DNA of 6,736 nucleotides from Acidobacteriaceae bacterium (GTDB lineage Bacteria > Acidobacteriota > Terriglobia > Terriglobales > SbA1), in the NCBI GenBank assembly GCA_003136335.1, contig PLEA01000383.1, forward strand, positions 1-6,736, read 5' to 3'. Positions 1 through 5,870 of the stretch are shown here, in pieces. The position numbers were made by a program, and so were the translations under genes. The notes beneath the pieces were generated by a model, which saw only the letters and a program-made list of their open reading frames with translations, was not told the DNA's origin and did not search any database. Numbering within the stretch: position 1 is the stretch's first letter; each line of letters opens with the position of its first letter.

Positions 1-3
1 CCC

Positions 4-41
4 GCCGGCTGTTGCGAGGGCGTCTCGCCCTCGCCGCCGGC
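4..41. repeat. GC-rich hairpin, copy of a dispersed palindromic repeat
   Basis: A perfect 7-bp stem, GAGGGCG (16-22) with CGCCCTC (26-32), closes a 3-nt TCT loop. It is flanked by an outer GCCGGC pair (4-9 and 36-41). The 14 nt at 21-34 recur exactly, inverted, at 2892-2905 inside the larger repeat element, so this is more likely a member of an intergenic repeat family than a gene-specific signal. There is no T-run after it, so it is a poor candidate for an intrinsic terminator. It could still act as a transcript 3'-end stabiliser for whatever lies upstream. The left end of the element may be cut by the window edge. Confidence 0.7.
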
Positions 42-70
42 ACAATCGCGAAATGTGACGACGATTAAAC

Positions 71-742
71 ATGCCGAGATTCCTCCTCATCGCCGCCGCA
101 AGTTACTTACTGGGCTCTATCCCCTTCGGCTATCTTCTCGTGCGCACCTTTCGCGGCGAAGACGTCCGCCGTACCGGCAGCGGCAATATCGGCGCGACCA
201 ACGTAGCCCGCAAGTCTCCGGTACTCGGCGTACTGACCCTGCTGCTGGACGCACTGAAAGGATCCATTGCCGTGGCTGTCGGCATCCTCTTGAGTCCCGC
301 GATTTTTGAACGCATCTCCCTCTCCAACATTCCGTGGCGCGCAATCCTGCCGGCCTCGTCGCCCGACTTTGCCTTGTGGGCAGCCGTGGCCGCGTTATTC
401 GCAGTCGTGGGCCATATGGTTCCGATCTGGCTGAACTTTCGCGGTGGCAAAGGAGTGGCCACGGGGCTGGGCGCGTTCCTCATGATCGCCCCCAAAGCTG
501 TCCTCGTGGCCGCCGCCATCTTTCTAGTCCTCGTGCTCGTGTTCCGTTACGTTTCTCTGGGATCCATCGTCGCAGTGGCGGCCTTCCCGCACCTCGCATT
601 GCTTGTGCACGAATACGGGAACAGCCCTCTGGCGCTGTCGTTGATGGCGATGGCGTCGGTGCTCATCGTGGTGAAGCATTCCGCAAACATCCGCCGCCTG
701 CTGGCGGGCACAGAAAATCGATTCGGATCGAGGCACGCATGA
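71..742 (+). CDS. plsY: Glycerol-3-phosphate acyltransferase PlsY
   Basis: Integral membrane enzyme that transfers an acyl group from acyl-phosphate to position 1 of sn-glycerol-3-phosphate, giving lysophosphatidic acid, the first step of phospholipid synthesis. All three family motifs are visible in the 223 residues: GSIPFGYL (15-22) with GSGNIGATN (36-44), then HMVPIW..FRGGKGVATGLG (115-134), and KHSANIRRLLAGTENRFG near the C-terminus (202-219). Several hydrophobic segments separate them, for example 52-75, 101-121, 135-160 and 163-180, as expected for a multi-pass protein. ATG at 71 is the first start after an in-frame TGA at 56-58; no clear Shine-Dalgarno sequence precedes it. The stop overlaps the gpsA start by 4 nt (ATGA), so the two genes are almost certainly co-transcribed and translationally coupled. 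Length is normal for the family. Confidence 0.97.
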   Translation: MPRFLLIAAASYLLGSIPFGYLLVRTFRGEDVRRTGSGNIGATNVARKSPVLGVLTLLLDALKGSIAVAVGILLSPAIFERISLSNIPWRAILPASSPDFALWAAVAALFAVVGHMVPIWLNFRGGKGVATGLGAFLMIAPKAVLVAAAIFLVLVLVFRYVSLGSIVAVAAFPHLALLVHEYGNSPLALSLMAMASVLIVVKHSANIRRLLAGTENRFGSRHA

Positions 743-1761
743 GCGAGATCGCCGTTATCGGCGCGGGGGCGTGGGGCACGGGCATCGCCATCGTGCTCGG
801 ACGCAAAGGGACGCACCGCGTCCGCCTGTGGGCGCATGAATCCGACGTTTGCGAATCGATCACACAGAAGCGGCTCAACGAGAAATTTCTTCCGGGCCGG
901 CGCATTCCCGACTCCGTCACCACCAGCAACGATCTGGCCGCAACTCTCTATGGCGCGCAGATCGTCGTCAGCGTAATGCCTTCTCAGCATTGCCGCGCCC
1001 TGTTCGAGCGCATGCGCCCGCTGATGCCTCCGCAAACCTTAATCGTCAGCGCCACCAAGGGTCTGGAAGAAGGCTCCCTGCAGCGCATGACCGAAGTGAT
1101 TACCCAGGTGCTGAAGCGCGATGACGGGTCAACTCCCGCCGTCGGAGCGCTGAGCGGCCCTTCCTTCGCCCAGGAAGTCGCGCGCGGCGATCCGACAGCG
1201 ATCACGATTGCCTCGCGAGATGCCGCACTCCTGCGCACCGTACAGCAAGAGTTCAGCGATTCAAGTTTCCGCATTTACACCAACAGCGATGTAATTGGCG
1301 TGGAGCTAGGCGGCGCATTAAAGAACATTGTCGCCATCGCCGCCGGAATCTGCGACGGTCTGGGCTTCGGTCACAACTCGGTCGCAGCCCTGATCACGCG
1401 CGGGCTGGCGGAAATGACTCGCCTGGTCGTGGCTTGCGGAGGTCGTGCCGAAACCATGGCAGGCCTGGCCGGACTCGGCGACCTCGTACTCACCTGCACC
1501 GGCGGCTTATCGAGAAATCGCAGCGTAGGCGTCGAACTCGGACGCGGACGAAAGCTGACCGACATCATCGCCGGCATGCACGGTATGGTCGCCGAAGGAG
1601 TGTTCACGACCACCGCCGCCGTCGGCCTCGCCCACGCCCGCAACGTGGAGATGCCCATCACCGAACAGATGCACGCCATTCTGCACCACGGGAAATCTCC
1701 GCGCGAAGCCATTCAGGAACTGATGGCCCGCAGCGGTAAGAGCGAGGGCGGCAGCTCTTAG
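739..1761 (+). CDS. gpsA: NAD(P)-dependent glycerol-3-phosphate dehydrogenase GpsA
   Basis: Cytosolic enzyme that reduces dihydroxyacetone phosphate to sn-glycerol-3-phosphate, the substrate of the PlsY enzyme encoded just upstream. The 340-residue product has the N-terminal Rossmann dinucleotide motif GAGAWGT (8-14), SATKGLE (104-110), the ALSGPSFAQEVARG stretch (137-150), and the catalytic-lysine region GVELGGALKNIVAIAAG (187-203, Lys195). The C-terminal helical domain has GLGDLVLTCTGGLSRNR (245-261) and EGVFTT (286-291). The open frame extends upstream to 334, but that part is the shadow of plsY. ATG at 739 is chosen because it begins exactly at the Rossmann strand and makes the classic ATGA overlap. 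Length matches the family and no key residue is missing. The TAG stop at 1759-1761 lies inside a tandem heptamer repeat, and the last residues (GGSS) are probably a variable tail. Confidence 0.98.
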   Translation: MSEIAVIGAGAWGTGIAIVLGRKGTHRVRLWAHESDVCESITQKRLNEKFLPGRRIPDSVTTSNDLAATLYGAQIVVSVMPSQHCRALFERMRPLMPPQTLIVSATKGLEEGSLQRMTEVITQVLKRDDGSTPAVGALSGPSFAQEVARGDPTAITIASRDAALLRTVQQEFSDSSFRIYTNSDVIGVELGGALKNIVAIAAGICDGLGFGHNSVAALITRGLAEMTRLVVACGGRAETMAGLAGLGDLVLTCTGGLSRNRSVGVELGRGRKLTDIIAGMHGMVAEGVFTTTAAVGLAHARNVEMPITEQMHAILHHGKSPREAIQELMARSGKSEGGSS

Positions 1762-1787
1762 CTCTTAGCTCTTAGCTTTTGGCTCTT
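1753..1787. repeat. Tandem heptamer repeat spanning the gpsA stop codon
   Basis: Five consecutive 7-nt units: AGCTCTT three times (1753-1773), then AGCTTTT (1774-1780) and GGCTCTT (1781-1787). The first two units contain the last codons and TAG stop of gpsA, so copy-number changes could move the stop. Because 7 is not a multiple of 3, gain or loss of a unit would change the reading frame of the extreme C-terminus. Degenerate AGCT-type heptamer arrays are familiar from acidobacterial intergenic DNA; that comparison is from memory. No function is visible. Confidence 0.85.
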
Positions 1788-1865
1788 CGCCCATCTCATC
1801 TCCGCAGCCTAGAAATGAGAGCTTCACAACCCGTGTTAACCTTATACGGTCCCACCTCGCTTGTT

Positions 1866-1870
1866 GGAGG
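1866..1870 (+). promoter_or_regulatory. Ribosome binding site of the ChbG-like gene
   Basis: GGAGG at 1866-1870 lies 5 nt before ATG 1876. It decides the start in favour of that ATG over the in-frame TTG codons at 1861 and 1864, and it puts a hydrophobic signal sequence right at the N-terminus. Confidence 0.8.
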
Positions 1871-1875
1871 CTTTC

Positions 1876-2796
1876 ATGCTCCTGATCCAATTTGCTGTCG
1901 CAATCGTGTTCCTGATCTCGCATCTGACAAGCGCGGTGGGACAAACTAAAAGCATAGCCGAGCGCCTGGGCTATCCACCCGACTCGAAGCTCCTCATCAT
2001 CCACGCCGACGATCTCGCAGTTGCACACTCAGAAGACACCGCCAGCTTCGACGCGCTCGACAAACATGCCGTCACCTCCGCCAGCATTATGGTTCCTTGT
2101 CCTTGGCTGACCGAGGTTGCCGCTTACGCCAAAGACCATCCCGACGCGGACCTCGGTTTGCACTTGACCCTCACCAGCGAGTGGAAAACCTATCGTTAGG
2201 GCCCGGTTGAATCCCGGGATAAAGTTCCGAGCCTCCTCGACCCCTCCGGATATCTTTGGCCGGACACGGATCAGCGCACTCTGAAACCCGAACTGGTAGA
2301 ACGCGAAATTCGCGCGCAGATCGAACGCGCGGTAGCCCTGGGAATTCATCCCACGCATCTCGACAGCCACATGGGCGTGCTTTTCTCGCGGCCCGAGCTT
2401 TTCGCCGTCTACGTGAAAGTCGCTCGTGAGTACAAGCTGCCTTTCCTGGCGGTCCGGTCCCCCGATGCGCCCAAAGAACTTCTGTCGCTCCTTTCCGACA
2501 ATGACCTCATCCTGGATGCGGTGGTGATCGCCGATCCCAAGGTCGATGCCCGCAACTGGAGAGATTTTTACTTTAACGCGATCAAGAACCTGAAGCCGGG
2601 CATCACCGAAATCATTGTTCACCTCGGTCACGACGATGCGGAACTGCAAGCCGTCATGGTTGACCACCCCGACTACGGCGCAGCCTGGCGCCAGCGCGAC
2701 TATGACGTTGTAACCAGCCCGGAGTTCCAGAAGGTCCTCGAAGACAATCACGTAATCCTTATCAAGTGGAATGATTTGAAGAAGCTCCTGAATTAG
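1876..2796 (+). pseudogene. Secreted ChbG/YdjC-type carbohydrate deacetylase, interrupted by an amber codon
   Basis: Family members are metal-dependent deacetylases acting on N-acetylated sugars such as chitooligosaccharides. The frame reads for 306 codons with one interruption, TAG at 2197-2199 (codon 108). Both sides belong to one protein. Before the stop come a hydrophobic leader (residues 2-20, likely a signal peptide), the HADD metal/catalytic motif (43-46) and LGLHLTLTSEWKTYR (93-107). After it come GPV, VPSLLDPSGYLWP, THLDSHMG with the expected metal-binding histidines (160-167), and HLGHDDAE (249-256). Family members typically read YR-W-GPV at the break, so a single TGG-to-TAG change explains it. 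No frameshift or other stop occurs before the natural TAG at 2794-2796. A truncated 107-residue product would lack the second half of the active site. Alternatives are a sequencing error or rare amber readthrough; reassignment of TAG is unlikely because gpsA also ends in TAG. The gene stands alone, downstream of gpsA by 114 nt. Confidence 0.85.
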
Positions 2797-2842
2797 ACGA
2801 CGGGAACCAAAACACTGCGCGCCGTTTCAGCGCCACTAAAAC

Positions 2843-2962
2843 GTAGCGCCGCCGTCCCGGCGGCTGTCGTGCGGGCGTCCCCGCCCCACCTGCGAGGGCG
2901 AGACGTCCCTTCGGCAAGCTCAGGGCAGGCTCTCGCGACAGCCGGCAAGATGCCGGCGCTAC
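2843..2962. repeat. 120-bp element with imperfect 27-nt inverted ends (MITE/REP-like)
   Basis: The left arm 2843-2869 (starting GTAGCGCCGCC) and right arm 2936-2962 (ending GGCGCTAC) are inverted copies with 22 of 27 positions matching when aligned by hand. The interior contains GCGAGGGCGAGACG (2892-2905), an exact inverted match to 21-34 of the window, and the 20-mer TTCGGCAAGCTCAGGGCAGG (2910-2929), which resembles a word I remember as widespread in environmental bacterial genomes. There is no transposase gene, so any mobility would have to be supplied in trans. No target-site duplication is obvious at the edges. It may instead be a REP/BIME-type structure that folds in RNA. Confidence 0.75.
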
Positions 2963-3118
2963 TAAGTTCACCGTCCGAGTTCCAGGGTCTGAGGTCCGAC
3001 ATCCGCCGCCTGCCTTCCCTTGCCAAACCCGCTCCCGGTACCGCCTTCGCAGAGTACTTTGGTAATGCCAATCAACCAGCTTTTCCGCCAGCCTACCAAC
3101 ATTCCCCGCTAAACTTTT

Positions 3119-3123
3119 AAGGA
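3119..3123 (+). promoter_or_regulatory. Ribosome binding site supporting a TTG start of the HD-GYP gene
   Basis: AAGGA at 3119-3123 stands 5 nt before TTG 3129, supporting that codon as start in the absence of a usable ATG or GTG. A competing in-frame TTG at 3183 is preceded by AAGGGAG (3172-3178) at 4-nt spacing and would remove 18 residues upstream of the first membrane helix, so the choice is not settled. Confidence 0.5.
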
Positions 3124-3128
3124 TACCT

Positions 3129-5030
3129 TTGACAGCTGCCGCCACTTCGCCTTCGGCGACTGCGATAAGTGAAGGGAGAGACTTGTCCGCCAGCGCTCCG
3201 AAACCTGCCCGCATCCCGATTCTGTATGTAATCCTCGGTGTGCTGCTCGTGATCAGCATCGTCCCCATGTATTTCTACTCGTCGCAGGTCGAGGCCATCA
3301 ACCGCGACCGACTGAAGACCAACGAGATGCTACTGCAGAACACGGTGACGCGTTCGCTAGCCGACGATCTTTCGGAGCACGAACGCTCCCTGCAAATGAT
3401 GTTGGCCAACTTGTCGTCCGCCATTCAGGTAGCCAGCGGGGGAGACATTGGCGAGACGAATATTCAGTCTCCGGAACTGCGCGCCCTGCTGGAAAACTTC
3501 GTGTCTTCCTCCGATGAGGTGGCCTACGCGACCCTGCTGAACTCCGATGGCAAAGGAATTTCGGCCGGACGTATCGCTCCGGACGCTTTTCTGAACCGCG
3601 AATTGGAACGCGCCTATGCCGCCGCGCGCGACGGCCGCGCCTATAACGGCCAGGCCCTAGTCGTGGGCGCAGGAACGTCCTCGCACACCGTCTTCCTCGT
3701 CGGTTATCCGGTCAACTACGGACAGCGTTTCTTGGGAATGATTGGGTCCGTAGTCGACCTGCAATTTCTGATCCGCCGCTTGCATGAAGTCAGCGGCGGC
3801 GGTCTGACGCCCTACGTGGTCGACGCCCAAGGTCGCCTGGTCGCCGCAGCCACCCCCGAATTTGCCACTGGCCAGGACATGAAGAACCTCGACATTGTGC
3901 GCAACTTCGTCGGTAGCGGTAATAAGGCGCAATTTATTGAGACCCGGGAGTTCACCGTGGTCACCGGCGCCCAGCACGTCGATATGCTTGGCACCTACTG
4001 TCCAGTAACCTCCCTGGATTGGGCCGTGGTAGTACACAAACCGCAACGCGAAGCCTACCGCGGCATCCTTGAAATGCAGCGCACCGGCCGCCTGCTAGCC
4101 ATGCTGGCGGTACTGTTGAGCGTCGGCGTCAGCATCTTCGCCGCGCGCCGCATCACCAATCCTCTGCAGGTGCTCACCCAATCCAGCCGAGCGCTGGCGC
4201 GTGGTGACTTCTCCCAGCGTGTTGATCTGTTAAGCCGCACTGAAATTGGCGAACTCGCCCACACTTTTAATACGATGTCCGATGAGCTCGAACGTTTCGT
4301 TGCCGACCTGAAGCGCGCCGCCGAAGAGAATCGCGAGCTGTTCATGGGCTCCATCCAGATGCTGGCCGGAGCGGTCGACGAAAAGGATCCTTACACCCGC
4401 GGCCACTCCGACCGCGTCACGCGCTATTCCCTGCTCATCGCAAAGGAAATGAGCCAGACTGATGAATTCATCGAGACGCTGCGCATCTCTGCTCAGCTTC
4501 ACGACGTAGGCAAGATCGGCATCGAAGATCACATCCTCAAAAAGCCCGGCGCGCTGACCGAAGAAGAATTCGAAGTCATGAAGACGCACACTACCAAAGG
4601 CGCCAACATTCTGCGCCCGGTCACACAATTGGCGGAGATGCTTCCCGGTATTGAGTTGCATCACGAGGCGCTCAATGGCAGCGGATATCCCTACGGACTG
4701 CAGGGCGATCAGATCCCGCTGCTGGCGCGGGTAATCGCCGTGGCTGACACCTTCGACGCCCTGACCACCAACCGTCCCTACCAGCAGGCGCATACGCCGG
4801 AGCAGACTCTGCAGATCATCAAGAACCTCGCGGGCAAGCGCCTCGATCCCCAGGCGGTGGAGGCACTGCTCGCGGTCTACGCCCGCGGCGAAATCAAGAT
4901 TCAGCGCTTTACCATCAAGCGCCCCATCGCGCCCCAACCCACAGAGACTTCCGCAGTCGCGGACGCCTCCGCCATCACTGGCACGCCGGCCCCCACCGAG
5001 ATCGCGACTCTGGAAAGAACTCGAGTCTAA
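3129..5030 (+). CDS. Membrane sensor with Cache-like, HAMP and HD-GYP domains (c-di-GMP phosphodiesterase)
   Basis: Predicted inner-membrane receptor that degrades the second messenger cyclic di-GMP in response to an extracytoplasmic signal. Order in the 633 residues: polar N-terminus, membrane helix about 29-50, periplasmic region about 51-315 resembling a double-Cache sensor (ATLLNSDGKGISAGR, YVVDAQGRLVAAA), second helix about 320-339, HAMP about 340-390, HD-GYP about 400-595, and a Pro/Thr/Ala-rich tail. HD-GYP hallmarks are intact: HSDRV (426-430), HDVGKIG (458-464), MKTH (484-487), HHEALNGSGYP (511-521) and AVADTFDALTTNRPY (537-551). The residue before the GxGYP glycine is Asn rather than the commoner Asp, a variant I believe occurs in active members. 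The start is TTG with AAGGA upstream; TTG 3183 is an alternative. No partner gene or diguanylate cyclase adjoins, so it appears monocistronic. The ligand cannot be told from sequence. Confidence 0.96.
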   Translation: MTAAATSPSATAISEGRDLSASAPKPARIPILYVILGVLLVISIVPMYFYSSQVEAINRDRLKTNEMLLQNTVTRSLADDLSEHERSLQMMLANLSSAIQVASGGDIGETNIQSPELRALLENFVSSSDEVAYATLLNSDGKGISAGRIAPDAFLNRELERAYAAARDGRAYNGQALVVGAGTSSHTVFLVGYPVNYGQRFLGMIGSVVDLQFLIRRLHEVSGGGLTPYVVDAQGRLVAAATPEFATGQDMKNLDIVRNFVGSGNKAQFIETREFTVVTGAQHVDMLGTYCPVTSLDWAVVVHKPQREAYRGILEMQRTGRLLAMLAVLLSVGVSIFAARRITNPLQVLTQSSRALARGDFSQRVDLLSRTEIGELAHTFNTMSDELERFVADLKRAAEENRELFMGSIQMLAGAVDEKDPYTRGHSDRVTRYSLLIAKEMSQTDEFIETLRISAQLHDVGKIGIEDHILKKPGALTEEEFEVMKTHTTKGANILRPVTQLAEMLPGIELHHEALNGSGYPYGLQGDQIPLLARVIAVADTFDALTTNRPYQQAHTPEQTLQIIKNLAGKRLDPQAVEALLAVYARGEIKIQRFTIKRPIAPQPTETSAVADASAITGTPAPTEIATLERTRV

Positions 5031-5267
5031 GAGTGACCTTCAGTTAGTGTTGGGCCGCCTGTTAACATCAACTATCCCAGCCGATGCTTGCAAAACCAGT
5101 TTTCCTCCAGGGCCGATTGCTTCCGGATTGCCCATAATCCGGGGGAGGTCCTGAGTCGGGGTAAACAGCACCGCAGATTGCAACGATCCGGGCGATTTAC
5201 AAAACCATCGGGTAAATGCCGTATGAGCTAGTGGGAGCTGCCGTATTCCACGCGATATAGACCTGAT
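5031..5267. other. Intergenic region downstream of HD-GYP, no gene seen
   Basis: No open frame on either strand resembles a protein here. The region is less coding-like than its neighbours and contains the perfect inverted repeat at 5123-5142 and a smaller one, ATTTAC (5195-5200) with GTAAAT (5212-5217). It could hold regulatory sequence for a gene once read leftward from the response-regulator stub, or a small RNA. I cannot support either more strongly. Confidence 0.5.
5123..5142. repeat. Perfect 7-bp inverted repeat, possible operator or RNA hairpin
   Basis: CCGGATT (5123-5129) and AATCCGG (5136-5142) are perfect inverted copies separated by GCCCAT. The right arm is followed by GGGAGG. The arm length and 6-nt spacing would suit a dimeric regulator site or a short RNA hairpin. 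There is no T-run, so it is not a standard terminator for the HD-GYP gene 93 nt upstream. Confidence 0.5.
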
Positions 5268-5393
5268 TTAACATGCGATGCCGTCCCTAGCTTCGCCGCA
5301 CACGAGCCAATCGGCGCGTGACGACAATAGAGAACGAACACCCTGGCGCACCGCTTCGTGATCGTCAACGATAAGGATGCGCAGCGAACCCAT
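5268..5393 (-). pseudogene. N-terminal stub of a NarL/FixJ-type response regulator
   Basis: The 41-residue frame begins [19 protein letters not shown] and continues [19 protein letters not shown] before a TAA at 5268-5270. This is the start of a receiver domain: strand 1 with the acidic DD pair (10-11), helix 1, and strand 2 with the V.GEA.DG signature typical of LuxR-output regulators. The phosphoacceptor aspartate (normally near residue 54-56), the remainder of the receiver and the HTH domain are absent, and no other frame downstream continues them. ATG at 5393 has a GGAG-type site at 5404-5407, 10 nt upstream, so the 5' end of the gene looks original and the 3' part was deleted. It cannot work as a phosphorylation switch. 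Identification is by eye. Confidence 0.7.
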
Positions 5394-5453
5394 ACGTTCT
5401 TGTCTCCAAAAAGACCGACGCGGAGACCTGACAATTAGGTCAACCAACACCGA

Positions 5454-5576
5454 TTACCATCCGAACAGGATGCAAGCCTGTATAAGGTCCAAAGTCCCGG
5501 CGATCAGGCCGCCAACTCCGATTGCCAACAGAGCCCTTCTTTTCCCGAGTGAAGCAGATACGGAATCTCCAATCAT
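5454..5576 (-). pseudogene. N-terminal stub of a small membrane protein of unknown function
   Basis: A 40-residue frame reads MIGDSVSASLGKRRALLAIG, then VGGLIAGTLDLIQACILFGW, then TAA at 5454-5456. A basic KRR patch followed by a glycine-rich hydrophobic helix (residues 15-38) is the pattern of a first transmembrane segment with the positive side in the cytoplasm. The GGLIAGTLD sequence recalls the N-terminus of small multi-pass hypothetical membrane proteins in which the helix continues past the GW; that likeness is from memory. The ATG at 5576 has a well-placed GAGG site 7 nt upstream. Most likely the remainder was lost. A genuine single-helix 40-residue protein is possible but less likely given the fragments on both sides. 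Confidence 0.45.
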
Positions 5577-5581
5577 CCGAT

Positions 5582-5797
5582 ATCCTCTCTTTCACTCGAA
5601 TTCTAAGCGCGCTGATGGTATTTGCCGGTTTGGGTTGGCTGACCTATCTGTCAAACCCGCTCGTAAACTATCTGTCCCCCTACAATCTGGCCTCCGCCTT
5701 CCTCGCGGAAGCATCGGTATTTCTGTGGCTCGTCGTGATGGGCGTGAACGTTCAACGATGGAAGGAGCAGGCCAGCATTGCGGGGAAACGCCAGTGA
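5582..5797 (+). pseudogene. C-terminal fragment of a DUF4386-type membrane protein
   Basis: The frame gives FTRILSALMVFAGLGWLTYL (from 5591), then NPLVNYLSPYNLASAFLAEA, then SVFLWLVVMGVNVQRWKEQA and a short tail before TGA 5795-5797. Two hydrophobic helices and the sequence of NYLSPY and GVN.QRWKEQA match what I recall of the C-terminal end of DUF4386 proteins, which are multi-pass membrane proteins of about 220-240 residues and unknown function. The open frame continues upstream to a TTG at 5522, but those codons are antisense to the other membrane stub, have no ATG/GTG with a ribosome site, and do not resemble the missing helices. I therefore read it as a 5'-truncated remnant. It overlaps the following MDR remnant by GTGA. 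Confidence 0.65.
5584..5588 (-). promoter_or_regulatory. Ribosome binding site of the minus-strand membrane stub
   Basis: On the minus strand AGAGG (5588 down to 5584) is followed by a 7-nt spacer and ATG at 5576. Its presence shows that the 5' end of that gene is intact and that the junction with the plus-strand DUF4386 fragment lies near 5585-5600. Confidence 0.45.
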
Positions 5798-5870
5798 AAG
5801 CCTTCGTCTGTACCAGATACGGTCCCCGCATGTTGTCCAAGTAATAGACGTTGAAAAACCGGTGCCGCCG
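5794..5870 (+). pseudogene. Frameshifted N-terminal scrap of an MDR-family oxidoreductase
   Basis: From GTG 5794 the frame reads (M)KAFVCTRYGP, the usual first strand of zinc-independent medium-chain dehydrogenases such as quinone oxidoreductases. It then runs out of frame at the CCCC tract 5824-5827. Shifting frame there gives PHVVQVIDVEKPVPP, which continues the same family N-terminus (GPP..L.L.EVEKPVP). Loss of one C from an original five-C run repairs it exactly. Homology stops at about 5870; the catalytic GroES-like core and the nucleotide-binding domain are missing. GTG overlaps the stop of the DUF4386 remnant (GTGA), as in a former operon. The fragment is short, so the family call is only moderately sure. 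Confidence 0.6.

Larger units (their letters stand above)
2797..3128. other. Non-coding spacer dominated by a repeat element
   Basis: This gap of 332 nt lies between the deacetylase pseudogene and the HD-GYP gene. Open frames here on both strands are made of repeat-derived, low-complexity translations (for example PSASSGQA or ACPELAEG) and show no protein family. The central 120 nt are the inverted-repeat element listed separately. The 3' part (2963-3118) holds two GTCCGA words 20 nt apart (2974 and 2994) but no clear promoter or terminator that I can support. Confidence 0.7.

Noticed and set aside
334..738. 135-codon upstream extension of the gpsA frame
   Set aside because: It lies wholly inside plsY in another frame and its translation is Arg/Pro-rich shadow sequence; GpsA begins naturally at 739.
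1823..1847. Possible promoter before the deacetylase (TTCACA ... TTATAC)
   Set aside because: Spacing between the two hexamers is only 13 nt, too short for a sigma-70 promoter, so it is not listed as a feature.
2029..2751. 240-residue minus-strand frame opposite the deacetylase
   Set aside because: It mirrors the deacetylase codons; the plus strand carries all recognisable ChbG/YdjC motifs.
2869..3120. 83-residue plus-strand frame before the HD-GYP gene
   Set aside because: Its translation (for example PSASSGQALATAGKMPALL) comes from the repeat element and has no ribosome site or family resemblance.
4230..4937. 235-residue minus-strand frame opposite the HD-GYP domain
   Set aside because: Antisense shadow of a strongly conserved catalytic domain in GC-rich DNA.
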